Assembly (NCBI GenBank): GCA_938015805.1 | Contig: CALLXF010000045.1 | Location: 16,867 to 80,866 of the forward strand | Length of the DNA stretch: 64,000 nt | Origin: an uncultured Saprospiraceae bacterium | GTDB taxonomy: Bacteria > Bacteroidota > Bacteroidia > Chitinophagales > Saprospiraceae | Direction: 5' to 3' | In this document: positions 55,016-63,966 of the stretch, in pieces | How positions within the stretch are numbered: position 1 is the stretch's first letter | How the letters are laid out: the number at the start of each line of letters is the position of its first letter | Translations under genes and position numbers: made by a program | The notes under the pieces: model-generated | What the model saw: the letters and a program-made list of their open reading frames with translations, nothing else | What the model was told of the DNA's origin: nothing | The model's database searches: none

Positions 55016-57232
55016 ATGAAACATTTAGCAACAACTTCTATTTTTCTATTTTTTACAGCCGTTTCTGGTCTGTTATCTCAAGGAAACATGTATCCAGAAA
55101 TTCAGCACTATGGACAAATTTTTACAGATATCAAAGCTACAGACTCAGATGTAACTGCCGCAGGAGATAATATTATTCTTAACTCTAAGGATAACGGGAA
55201 TACATGGCAAGAAATTAAACTACCGACTAATGCAGCGTACGTAAAACATGTAGCTCGTATTGCAGACGGACATTACCTTGCCGCTGGCAGAGGATTATTT
55301 GTTACTACTGATGATGGTAAAGAATGGATTATAAACGAGGATCTAAATGATATTACCTCAGTGGAAAACTATGGGAGTACTATATTCTTAACTAGACAAG
55401 ACGAAGATGATCGTTTTATGCGATCGGATGATGGAGGCCTGAGCTGGGTAAGTTTATCAACGTCTAACGCTGAGGATCCGCAAAACCTAAACTTCATCAA
55501 CACTTCCGATGCATTTTTTAGTGATATAAACGGGACTATTTACTACAGCTTTAATGGCGGGCTAAGCTGGGAAGTCATAAATGACACCCAATTTTCAGAA
55601 CCGATAGGTTCTATCCAATTTGAGACAGTCGATCATGGCTATGCTCAGGTAGGTGATCTCGTTTATGAAACAACTGATGCCGGTGCAAGTTGGACAGAGA
55701 TATTAGATTCCTTTATCGCCAGCGATGGACTCTTTTTATTATCCTCAGGACTTTATACTTATTCCGGATCTAGTTTTGGAGTTTACGTAAATAACGGTAT
55801 CTCCTACGTTCTAAAAGATGATGATATTGATGAAATTTTTAGTTTAGATATAGCTGAGGGCAACGGATACCTGTACGTAACAGGTTCTGGAATGATTACA
55901 AATCATATTATCGGAGAATCTTTTGAAGAATGGACAGATCTCACTCCTGGGCCTAATGATGGATTTAACGGAATGATTATCAGAGATCAAGACGTTATGG
56001 TTGCAGGCGGACGTAGACTAGAGTTATCTAATGACGGCGGATCTACTTTCCGTACCATAAATACAGGAGCATTTAGTTACGCAGATATGGATATCGCACC
56101 TGACGGAAACCTATATGTAATCAGAAATACATTATATCGATCTACTAACGATGGACAAGACTTTGAGTATATCATTCCGGGAATAAAGGTTTTACATATT
56201 TTTGAAGATGGACGATTATTAACAGCAGGTACTGGATCGATTAGCCAATCTCTTGATAATGCAGAAAGCTTTGACACACTCTACTCCTACCCTTCAACAA
56301 GTGAAAAAGATTTCTATTTCTTCAATGATAATCTAGGATGGTTCATGACCGGATCAGGAACTTTATACCGTACTCAGGATGGAGGAGTGACATGGTCAGA
56401 TCTTGTTTTTCCATTTGGGTCATCTCCGTCTGCAATGCATTTTATAAATCCTCAAATAGGATATGCCGTAAGAAATTTATCAGATAGATTCTGGAAAACC
56501 ACTGATGGCGGAGATACCTGGGAGGAATTAAACTTTCCTCTAGAGGCAGATCTGACAGGAGTCTATTTCCAAGACGAAATGACAGGATATGTAGTAGGAA
56601 GGGAAAAACCTTTTACAGAAGGCATAGTGCTAAAAACAGAAGATGGTGGAAACACCTGGACCCTATTCCAAAAAGGTATAGATCTTTTCTGGGGAATCTT
56701 AGGAGATAATAGCACTGATAAATTTTATGTGTTTGGGATGAGAGGACAATTACTATCTTTTAAGTCATGTGACGATCTAAAACCCACTCTTACAGTTGCA
56801 AATAATACGATTACCTGTAACGAGAGTTCTGAATTTTATAAATGGTTTTTAGATGATGATTTTCTTGTGGAAACTACCGATCCTTTTATAAATTATGTAG
56901 CAGAAGGGATTTATACTGTGCGTATAATAGGAGCGGAAAACTGTATTAGTGATTTCTCAGAAGGCATTGACGCAATTGTGACAACCCAAGATATTATTGA
57001 TGAAGAAAAGATTCATGTTTTCCCAAATCCCAGTAGTGGCCTCTTTACCTTAGAGTTAGATCCAGATTTAGAGGTAAATCACATTACCATATATAATCTT
57101 GCAGGAAAAGAAATTTATCAGCAAAAAGGAATATCTAGAAACATAGACCTATCCCATTTACCTAAAGGACAGTATTTCATTCGCATGCAAATGCATCAAG
57201 GATACGGGATTAAAAAAATTACAATTAGATAA
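55016..57232 (+). CDS. T9SS-secreted BNR/Ycf48-like beta-propeller protein
   Basis: The 738-aa protein has a signal peptide (VSGLLSQ). Many Asp-box (BNR) repeats follow, of the form S-x-D-x-G-x-T-W: SKDNGNTWQE, SDDGGLSWVS, TDAGASWTEI, TQDGGVTWSD, TTDGGDTWEE and TEDGGNTWTL. This indicates one or two six-to-seven-bladed propellers as in sialidases and the photosystem assembly factor Ycf48. No sialidase arginine triad is evident. An Ig-like segment (about 595-655) precedes the T9SS type-A sorting domain (HVFPNPSSGLFTLEL...LPKGQYFIRM). It is probably a surface binding protein; the function is unknown. Confidence 0.85.
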   Translation: MKHLATTSIFLFFTAVSGLLSQGNMYPEIQHYGQIFTDIKATDSDVTAAGDNIILNSKDNGNTWQEIKLPTNAAYVKHVARIADGHYLAAGRGLFVTTDDGKEWIINEDLNDITSVENYGSTIFLTRQDEDDRFMRSDDGGLSWVSLSTSNAEDPQNLNFINTSDAFFSDINGTIYYSFNGGLSWEVINDTQFSEPIGSIQFETVDHGYAQVGDLVYETTDAGASWTEILDSFIASDGLFLLSSGLYTYSGSSFGVYVNNGISYVLKDDDIDEIFSLDIAEGNGYLYVTGSGMITNHIIGESFEEWTDLTPGPNDGFNGMIIRDQDVMVAGGRRLELSNDGGSTFRTINTGAFSYADMDIAPDGNLYVIRNTLYRSTNDGQDFEYIIPGIKVLHIFEDGRLLTAGTGSISQSLDNAESFDTLYSYPSTSEKDFYFFNDNLGWFMTGSGTLYRTQDGGVTWSDLVFPFGSSPSAMHFINPQIGYAVRNLSDRFWKTTDGGDTWEELNFPLEADLTGVYFQDEMTGYVVGREKPFTEGIVLKTEDGGNTWTLFQKGIDLFWGILGDNSTDKFYVFGMRGQLLSFKSCDDLKPTLTVANNTITCNESSEFYKWFLDDDFLVETTDPFINYVAEGIYTVRIIGAENCISDFSEGIDAIVTTQDIIDEEKIHVFPNPSSGLFTLELDPDLEVNHITIYNLAGKEIYQQKGISRNIDLSHLPKGQYFIRMQMHQGYGIKKITIR

Positions 57233-57298
57233 GGTCTACAATAAAGTTTTTAGTTTGTTTTACGTAATGCTAATCAAAACATTACTCCCCTTTAAAGA

Positions 57299-57338
57299 AT
57301 CGTATCTTACTCAAAATTTAGTGAGATGCGATTTTTTT
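57299..57338 (+). terminator. Rho-independent terminator of the BNR-propeller gene
   Basis: ATCGTATCTTACT and AGTGAGATGCGAT pair over all 13 positions (two G-U) around an 8-base loop, followed by TTTTTT. It lies 66 bases after the stop codon. Confidence 0.9.
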
Positions 57339-57339
57339 A

Positions 57340-57360
57340 TTTTGGCTTTGAGCCAATGTT
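57340..57360 (+). repeat. Dispersed 21-base hairpin repeat, copy 1
   Basis: TTTTGGCTTTGAGCCAATGTT recurs as its exact reverse complement at 63918-63938. Internally TTGGCT and AGCCAA form a 6-bp hairpin with a 3-base loop. It directly follows the terminator. Confidence 0.6.
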
Positions 57361-57727
57361 GAGCAGCCCTAGGACAAAACAAAATCGATAGTAATTTTTA
57401 TTTTCGAGCTGACCTTACTAAAAAGTGTCCCCTTTATATTCCGAATATTTACAAATCTCCAGCAATAAAAGAAGCCTTAAAAACACACGGAAATGATCTT
57501 ATGATTCGGTGTTTAAAAAACGAAAGACCAACAGTATGTAATTCCTACAGTCAGAATTAAAAATACTGAGACTAATCTAATAATTAAGTATTGAGATCAA
57601 AATTGGTTTGCATATATGTCAAGGGTAAAAAGAATTCAAAATATTTTAGGAACAACACAATAGATAGTAATTTTTGAGGGTTTTAAAGTCTTTAGAATTT
57701 AGTCACGGCAATAATCCATAAGTGAAG

Positions 57728-58486
57728 ATGAAAAAATTTATTTTAATCCAAATGATATGTTTTGTTATCTCGGGTACCCTTCTTTCTCAAGCCACTAAAT
57801 CTGATACTACTTATTCTAAATTTAAATATTCCATAGGTGGAGGAATTGGAAAGTTGCAATTAGTAAGCTCTATTAAAGAAAACACTCAATTCACTGAAAA
57901 TCCAGAGCGAATTCTATTAAGTAGTAAAGGAAATTATAATTCATTTATCTACCTATCTGTCGAAACAAAAAGTCCTAGATGGAAAAATTTGTATAGACAA
58001 ATAGAATTAGGATTCTCAAGAATCAGTGGACAACTAGAATATAAAGAATTAGGAGGTAGTTCTATTCTAATCGACAATGTCTCTTATGAGTTTCAGCGAT
58101 ATAAAAATATTGAATTTCGAGAATTTCAATTTTACTCGAGTTACCAAGTAAAAAAAATAATCCTAAATTCATTTTCATTTGCAATTGGCCCCCAACTATC
58201 CGCCAGAATTAAAAAAACAAACAACGGTATAATTGAAAGATCTATATATGAGGGCAATCTGCCTCCCAATCAATCAGACCAATATAGTACCTCAAACAAA
58301 ATCTCTTCAGACGATAATTTTATTTCTGCACAGCTCTCTATAACTGCAGAAATCGGAAAAACATTTAGAATAAAAAATTCCACCTTTAATACTGGAATAA
58401 AATATTCTCGTGGCATTACCAACTTTCATAATGCTGGTGACACCAAAATTTCCAATATCTCATATTATCTGAAATACTATCTATAA
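57728..58486 (+). CDS. Secreted protein, probable small outer-membrane barrel
   Basis: The track starts at a GTG (57722); the ATG at 57728 gives a good signal peptide (MKKFILIQMICFVISGTLLSQ), so 252 aa is preferred. The mature part is alternating polar/hydrophobic strands (FKYSIGGGIGKLQLVSS, FIYLSVETKSPRWKNLYRQIELGF, ISAQLSITAEIGKTF, final ISYYLKYYL), as in small outer-membrane barrels. I recognise no family. It stands alone after a long intergenic region. Confidence 0.6.
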   Translation: MKKFILIQMICFVISGTLLSQATKSDTTYSKFKYSIGGGIGKLQLVSSIKENTQFTENPERILLSSKGNYNSFIYLSVETKSPRWKNLYRQIELGFSRISGQLEYKELGGSSILIDNVSYEFQRYKNIEFREFQFYSSYQVKKIILNSFSFAIGPQLSARIKKTNNGIIERSIYEGNLPPNQSDQYSTSNKISSDDNFISAQLSITAEIGKTFRIKNSTFNTGIKYSRGITNFHNAGDTKISNISYYLKYYL

Positions 58487-58723
58487 GTATTCAAAGATTA
58501 AGAATCAAAGTAAACTTACATTAACTCAATCAAGACTTACATACTGCTACCCAAGTATCTAAATTAAAATTATTAGTTCCCCATCTCTATACCTCTGGTA
58601 TCTCAGGAATCCTAAGACAAAGCTGTCTATTACGAAGGCATTAAAACTAATTCAAAAAATATTTACGATTTCTGTAACTATCTTTAGATACCTCTGTACT
58701 CATAAACAGAAGGAACGGACAAC

Positions 58724-59272
58724 GTGAATTTTACCGACGAAAACATAATGCTACAAATAAAAAACGGAGAGATAGGCAAGACAGCAGTCTTGTTTGATCG
58801 GTACCACACGTCTATATATAATTACTTTATGAAGATCCATCGTAATAAAATGATTTCTCAAGACCTAACACAAAATGTGTTTGAGAAAATCATAAAGTAT
58901 AGATCTTCTTACACTGATCATAAAAATTTTAGATCCTGGATTTTTACGATTGCTAGAAACGCTAATATAGATGAGCATCGTAAAAAAAGACCAACGGACG
59001 CATGTGATGATTATATCACATTAAGCTCTAAAGATGATAATGCTCAGGTGGTAATGGAAAAATCAGAAAAAAGCAAGCAGCTGATGAGAGCTTTAGACTT
59101 ATTGCCGGCTGAAGAGAAAGAACTAATCGTCCTTACAAAATTTGAAAAAATGAAATTTGCTCAAGTCGCAGAAATTTTAGGAATGACGGAAAACGCAGTA
59201 AAAGTAAAATCTCATCGTACAATTAAAAAACTGAGATCCATTCTCGTAAATGATATTAAGTATGAATATTGA
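58724..59272 (+). CDS. ECF-type RNA polymerase sigma factor
   Basis: The 182-aa protein has region 2 (AVLFDRYHTSIYNYFMKI, SQDLTQNVFEKIIKYRSSY, FRSWIFTIARNANIDEHRK) and region 4 (LPAEEKELIVLTKFEKMKFAQVAEILGMTENAVKVKSHRTIKKLR). It starts at a GTG preceded by AAGGAACGGA, a purine-rich stretch at suitable distance. An ATG eight codons in is an alternative. It overlaps the next gene and heads a four-gene cluster with a HEAT-repeat membrane protein, a DUF4097 protein and a DUF5916 protein. Confidence 0.92.
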   Translation: MNFTDENIMLQIKNGEIGKTAVLFDRYHTSIYNYFMKIHRNKMISQDLTQNVFEKIIKYRSSYTDHKNFRSWIFTIARNANIDEHRKKRPTDACDDYITLSSKDDNAQVVMEKSEKSKQLMRALDLLPAEEKELIVLTKFEKMKFAQVAEILGMTENAVKVKSHRTIKKLRSILVNDIKYEY

Positions 59273-60041
59273 TCAATGGGAAGATAAAATAATCTCTTAT
59301 TTAGAGGGTGATTTAGAGTCAGTAATGAAACAAGAAATCACAGAGGCGGCGAATAAAAATAAAGAAATAGAGGCTCTATGGATATCCTATCGTAGTATTT
59401 ATAATACTATTGATAATATTCCTACAGCAGAAACTTGTGACACTTTAAAATCAAATTTCGGGACATTCTTAAAGAAAGAGATAGACACACAGGAATCTAA
59501 AAAGATAACAGGAAACAAGGTCATTGCGATTCCCGCATGGAAAAAAATCATGACCATTGCTGCCGTTTTGGTAGGGCTATTATTTATCTGGAATACAAAT
59601 CAAAATAATCAAGATATAAATAATAACCTAGCAGAGGTAAATACCCAGTTAGAACAGATTCTGGATACCAAGAGTTCTACAGAAAAAATAAAAGTGATCC
59701 GAGTGAGTCACGATAATCAATCTCCCTCTAATGATGAAAATACTAAACAACTATTAGTAAACGTCCTTAAAAAAGACCCAAGTTCCAATGTAAGATTAGC
59801 TGCGGTAGAGGCTCTTGCAAACTATACTAATGATGATAAAATAAGAGAAGCTTTAATAAAAGCTTTAATGGTAGAAAAAGATGGCTTTGTAAAACTTGCA
59901 TTGATTAAAACGCTTGGTAGTCAGTTTGATCATGATATAGCAGACACCTTTGAAGAAATCGTAAATGATAAGACCAACGAGAAGTTTATTAGAGACGAAG
60001 TAGAAAAAGAATTATTTAGACATAATAAAATAGAATCCTAG
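59262..60041 (+). CDS. Membrane protein with HEAT-like repeats, probable anti-sigma factor
   Basis: The 259-aa product (ATG at 59262; the track uses an ATG four codons upstream) has a cytoplasmic N-terminal segment with WEDKIISYLEGDLE, the usual opening of short anti-sigma factors. One membrane helix follows (about 95-112, IMTIAAVLVGLLFIW), then a coiled-coil-like stretch. The C-terminal part (about 155-255) has HEAT-like repeats (VRLAAVEALANYTNDDKIREAL, VKLALIKTLGSQF). The gene overlaps the sigma gene, supporting an anti-sigma role. The periplasmic HEAT repeats could sense a partner. Confidence 0.75.
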   Translation: MNIDQWEDKIISYLEGDLESVMKQEITEAANKNKEIEALWISYRSIYNTIDNIPTAETCDTLKSNFGTFLKKEIDTQESKKITGNKVIAIPAWKKIMTIAAVLVGLLFIWNTNQNNQDINNNLAEVNTQLEQILDTKSSTEKIKVIRVSHDNQSPSNDENTKQLLVNVLKKDPSSNVRLAAVEALANYTNDDKIREALIKALMVEKDGFVKLALIKTLGSQFDHDIADTFEEIVNDKTNEKFIRDEVEKELFRHNKIES

Positions 60042-60078
60042 AATTGAATTTTTTAAAAGTACACCAAAATTTTAAATT

Positions 60079-60915
60079 ATGAAATATTTACAAATCATCA
60101 CCTCATTACTTTTTGTAATAGGAACGCCATACTTAGGTGCATCTCAGAAAAGTATTAAGGAGTATAAAGTGGCCTTGTCCAACGGAACCTTAGTACTGGA
60201 TGATATTAATGATCTAGAAGTAATCGGTTACACGGGATCCGATATAATTTTTATGAGTGAATACGAAGACGATGAATCTTCAGATCGAAAAAAAGGCTTA
60301 AAACTATTAAATGCAGATGGTCTTAATGATAATACCGGAATAGGTATAGCGGTAAACAAAGATGGCAAAACAGTAGTCGCTTCGCAAATCACAAGTGACT
60401 GTACCTGCGAAAAAATAACGGTAAAAGTACCTCGTTCCGTAAACGTTAATATAGTCTCATCTAGTCATGACGGTAATAGGATCTTAGTTAAAGATTTTGA
60501 AAACGAATTAGAAATCTCTACTAACTATCATGATATACAATTAGAGAATGTAACAGGTCCTATGGCTGTAAAAACACTTTATGGTAATATAGAAGGATCA
60601 TTTAAAAAACTGAGTCAGACAGGATCCGTATCGATATACTCTGTATACGAATTAGTAGATATCACTTTACCTCGTGATGCCAAAGCAAATGTTTCCTTAT
60701 CTACTCCATACGGCGACGTATATACTAACGCTCCTATTACAGTAAATAATGTCGACAAAGTAAAAAACGTAAGTACCGGTAATGGTGCAGGAGGATCTGT
60801 AAATGTTTGTTCGCCATCTTCAAAATCAAGCACTATTAATGGAACACTAAATGGAGGCGGAGTCGAGTTAAGTATAAAATCGTCATATGAAGATATCTAT
60901 CTGAGACAACTCTAA
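60079..60915 (+). CDS. DUF4097-like secreted beta-strand repeat protein
   Basis: The 278-aa protein has a signal peptide (YLGASQ). Regular beta-strand repeats follow, as in DUF4097 adhesin-like proteins (LVLDDINDLEVIGYTG, VTGPMAVKTLYGNIEG, ANVSLSTPYGDVYTN, VELSIKSSYEDIYL), consistent with a beta-helix. The family often follows sigma/anti-sigma genes in Bacteroidota. It starts 37 bases after the HEAT protein and is likely in the same operon. The role is unknown; an envelope-stress sensor or periplasmic partner is possible. Confidence 0.75.
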   Translation: MKYLQIITSLLFVIGTPYLGASQKSIKEYKVALSNGTLVLDDINDLEVIGYTGSDIIFMSEYEDDESSDRKKGLKLLNADGLNDNTGIGIAVNKDGKTVVASQITSDCTCEKITVKVPRSVNVNIVSSSHDGNRILVKDFENELEISTNYHDIQLENVTGPMAVKTLYGNIEGSFKKLSQTGSVSIYSVYELVDITLPRDAKANVSLSTPYGDVYTNAPITVNNVDKVKNVSTGNGAGGSVNVCSPSSKSSTINGTLNGGGVELSIKSSYEDIYLRQL

Positions 60916-61046
60916 AGAAAATAAAACATTTACGCAACATATCTTTTTATAATATTCGTAACCATCCATTTTAAAATTTCATTGCTTTAGATGTAAATTC
61001 TATTTCTAAGCATTCTGTTAACCACCATAACCTAATATCAAAACAG

Positions 61047-63470
61047 ATGAAAAAACATATTATAACCCTAGCATGTTTATGTCTGGGCTTCATTGGCTTA
61101 AGCCAAAAATCGCTGCAAGCATTAAGAATAAATCAAGATATTAAAATCGACGGCCATCTTAATGAAGCAGTCTGGAGCAAAGCAGAAATCGCATCTGATT
61201 TTACTAACTGGCAGCCAGAGGCAGGTACAAAACCTGCCTTTAAAACAGAAGTGAAAATTATCTATGATGATGATGCGATCTACATGGGTGCGATTATGCA
61301 TACCGATAGTCGTGATGATATACAGACCCAATTAACAGCAAGAGACCAAGTAGGTAATACTGATTTTGTCGGAATAATAATAGATACTTATGGAAATGGA
61401 ACGCAAGGATTTGAATTTTTACTTTGTGCAACAGGCGTCCAATTTGATGCAAATGTAGATGAGTCCAGTGGGGAAAATTCTGACTGGAGCGAGGTGTGGT
61501 ATAGTGATGTAAAAATTACTGATAATGGATGGACAGCCGAAATCAGAATCCCCTACTCTGCTATCAGATTTCCCTCTCAAGAAATTCAAGACTGGAGAAT
61601 AAATATCCTGAGATCTATACCCTCAACCGGAGAAAAATGTTCATTCCAGTTTATCGATCCAGAAATTCAAGGGTTTGTAAACCAGACTGCATTTCTTAAA
61701 GGAGTTACTAATATTAAAGCTCCAATAAGGCTGAGTCTTTCTCCATACATTACAGGTTATATACAGCAAAATAAAATGCCTGGTGCGGATCCAGAAAACT
61801 CTACCAGCTATTCTTATAATGGAGGCCTAGATTTAAAATATGGGATAAATGATGCTTTTACTCTCGACATGACACTCATTCCCGATTTTGGACAAGTACA
61901 GTCTGATGACCAAGTGCTCAACCTCTCTCCTTTTGAGGTGAGGTTTGCAGAAAATCGTCAGTTTTTTACCGAAGGCGTAGACTTGTTTACTAAAGCGGAT
62001 TTATTCTACTCTCGACGTGTAGGCGGTGTTCCACTGCATTACTGGAATATACAGCATAATTTAAAAGAAGGACACAGAATAATAAACAACCCTGGCGAAA
62101 CCCAATTATATAACGCCACAAAAATATCTGGTCGTACGTCTAATGGTTTAGGAATAGGTGTATTTAATGCGATTTCTGGAAAAACAGAAGCACAAATAGA
62201 AAACTTAAGTTCCGGAGAAATATCTAACCAGACTACTTCTCCACTGACTAACTATAATGTAACTGTTCTAGACCAAAACCTTGCAAACAACTCACATATT
62301 TCCTTAACTAATACTAATGTTTTTAGAAGAGGTAAAGATTTTTATGATGCTAATGTTACGGGTACTACTTTTAACTTACGCACTAAAAATCAAAAATGGG
62401 GAGTCTCTGGAAATGGTGCCATTTCCACTATCCTAAATGCAGATGATGATAATGTAGTAGGTGGTAATTATTCCTTATCTGCCGGAAAAATATCAGGCGT
62501 TTTTAATTACGAATTCCAAACTGATGGAACGAGTCCAGACTATAGCATCAATGATCTCGGATATAATACGACGACGGACGTAAAGTCATACAGTGCATAC
62601 GCAGGCTTTAATAGAAATACGGCCTGGAAAGGATTTGCTAACGGTAGCATATGGTTTAATGCAACTTACGGGACGACTTACACCACTAACGCTTATAGGT
62701 ACGTACATTTTAATTCCGGAGTATGGGCTAGATTAAAAAATCTCTGGACCATAAATATGTGGACTAATTTTAGACCAGAAAACCATGACTACTTTGAACC
62801 GAGAGTTCAGAACAGGTATCTCCGTAGAGCAGGTACGTATAACATGGGCTGGTATGTCGGTACGGATAACAGAAAAAAATTACGTATTGGTCTTTACGTT
62901 TTTGGGGTTAAGAGATTTAGAGAAGGAGCAAATGTAAAAGAAATCAGTATAGATCCGAGATATCGCTTTAATGATAAATTATCAATGTATATCTCAACTG
63001 GTTTTTACCAACAAAACAGAGATCTCGGTTGGGTTAGTTTTATAAACAACGAGCCTATCATGGGAATCAGAGATCGTAATACAGTTATTAATCTGATCGG
63101 TATAGATTACTCTTTTAATCATATCATGAGCTTAGAAACCAGAGTAAGACATTACTGGAGTAAGGTGATTTACGATTCCTTCCATGGTATCGATAATCAA
63201 GGTGGGCTTATCGAAACAGACTATAATGAAGCAAATGATTTTAGCTTTAATTCTTTTAATATCGATATGAATTTTAGATGGAGATTTGCACCTGGAAGTG
63301 ATATTATTTTAAACTGGAAAAATGCAATATACGGCGGACTTGGAGGTGAAGATGTAGATTTTAATAAAAGAACCTACAAAGATGGATTATCTAGTTTATC
63401 TAACCTACCCCAGACTAATAGTATATCTCTGAGGATCGTTTACTTCCTAAACGCCCAAGATTTATTATAA
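61047..63470 (+). CDS. DUF5916 outer-membrane protein with CBM9-like N-terminus
   Basis: The 807-aa protein has a signal peptide (FIGLSQ). The N-terminal CBM9-like sandwich (about 28-225) shows IKIDGHLNEAVWSKA, VKIIYDDDAIYMGA, WYSDVKITDNGWTAEIRIPYSAIRF. The barrel-like DUF5916 region follows: TLDMTLIPDFGQVQSDDQVLNLSPFE, RFAENRQFFTEGVDLF, and strands to the end. Family members are outer-membrane proteins of unknown function. It is about 130 bases downstream of the DUF4097 gene and may form the same regulon with the sigma pair. It is closed by a strong terminator. Confidence 0.9.
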   Translation: MKKHIITLACLCLGFIGLSQKSLQALRINQDIKIDGHLNEAVWSKAEIASDFTNWQPEAGTKPAFKTEVKIIYDDDAIYMGAIMHTDSRDDIQTQLTARDQVGNTDFVGIIIDTYGNGTQGFEFLLCATGVQFDANVDESSGENSDWSEVWYSDVKITDNGWTAEIRIPYSAIRFPSQEIQDWRINILRSIPSTGEKCSFQFIDPEIQGFVNQTAFLKGVTNIKAPIRLSLSPYITGYIQQNKMPGADPENSTSYSYNGGLDLKYGINDAFTLDMTLIPDFGQVQSDDQVLNLSPFEVRFAENRQFFTEGVDLFTKADLFYSRRVGGVPLHYWNIQHNLKEGHRIINNPGETQLYNATKISGRTSNGLGIGVFNAISGKTEAQIENLSSGEISNQTTSPLTNYNVTVLDQNLANNSHISLTNTNVFRRGKDFYDANVTGTTFNLRTKNQKWGVSGNGAISTILNADDDNVVGGNYSLSAGKISGVFNYEFQTDGTSPDYSINDLGYNTTTDVKSYSAYAGFNRNTAWKGFANGSIWFNATYGTTYTTNAYRYVHFNSGVWARLKNLWTINMWTNFRPENHDYFEPRVQNRYLRRAGTYNMGWYVGTDNRKKLRIGLYVFGVKRFREGANVKEISIDPRYRFNDKLSMYISTGFYQQNRDLGWVSFINNEPIMGIRDRNTVINLIGIDYSFNHIMSLETRVRHYWSKVIYDSFHGIDNQGGLIETDYNEANDFSFNSFNIDMNFRWRFAPGSDIILNWKNAIYGGLGGEDVDFNKRTYKDGLSSLSNLPQTNSISLRIVYFLNAQDLL

Positions 63471-63521
63471 TATAAAATACCACTGAATATATGATGGTAC
63501 AAAAACTAATCTGTTTTTTAA

Positions 63522-63558
63522 AATGGCTGTCGCTAATGTGCGGTGGCCATTATTTTTT
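63522..63558 (+). terminator. Rho-independent terminator of the DUF5916 gene
   Basis: AATGGCTGTCGC and GCGGTGGCCATT pair over 12 positions (three G-U) around a 6-base loop. A run of six T follows after one A. It is 51 bases past the stop codon. Confidence 0.85.
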
Positions 63559-63705
63559 ACTAACGCCTACCATTATTTCTTTCTTTAGTGCAAACTTTTA
63601 ATCTTAAGAGGGCAAGAAGAGTTATGATTTTATTTTGTTATCCGTCTGCTGTAAAACTGTATTAATCGATAAAAATGATCTTTTCATATAGAACTATGCT
63701 AAATA

Positions 63706-63732
63706 ATAGTACTATGCTTTGCATAGTACTAT
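63706..63732. promoter_or_regulatory. Operator-like perfect palindrome overlapping the -33 element
   Basis: ATAGTACTATGC and GCATAGTACTAT form a 12-bp perfect inverted repeat with a TTT centre. A further ACTATGC half-site lies at 63693-63699. The right arm covers the -33 TTTG and the start of the spacer of the adjoining promoter, as expected for a repressor site. Confidence 0.6.
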
Positions 63733-63748
63733 ATAAATTATACATTTG
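63718..63748 (+). promoter_or_regulatory. Consensus Bacteroidetes sigma-ABfr-type promoter
   Basis: TTTG, 19 bases, then TACATTTG: a full match to the TTG-N17-23-TAnnTTTG consensus. The expected transcription start is near 63755. No annotated gene follows within the window. Confidence 0.65.
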
Positions 63749-63917
63749 TATTGTCTAACTAAGGCAAAAAAAATTAAAAGCTATGCTAGACTAATCGCAT
63801 TCGTAACCATCACCATAACCATGATTGCATCACTTTTCCTTTTAAAAAACTATTATAAACAGATCACTCAAAAAAAATACGCCTCACTGTAAACTAACTA
63901 TAGATCAGATAGAAAAT

Positions 63918-63938
63918 AACATTGGCTCAAAGCCAAAA
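63918..63938 (-). repeat. Dispersed 21-base hairpin repeat, copy 2 (inverted)
   Basis: The exact reverse complement of 57340-57360. TTGGCT and AGCCAA form a hairpin with a CAA loop. Confidence 0.6.
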
Positions 63939-63966
63939 AAATATACTAATCAGTTTTATTTAAATT

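Larger units (their letters stand above)
57233..57727. other. Intergenic region with terminator, dispersed hairpin and an ATG-less open frame
   Basis: The region holds the terminator (57299-57338) and the repeat hairpin (57340-57360) listed separately. On the plus strand one frame is open without a stop from 57363 to 57560 (66 codons, including FYFRADLTKKCPLYIPNIYK and ALKTHGNDLMIRCLKNE), but it has no early ATG. It could be a worn gene fragment or chance. Confidence 0.45.

Noticed and set aside
63784-63795. ATG at 63784 as the start of the small membrane ORF
   Set aside because: It is in another frame and meets a stop after three codons.
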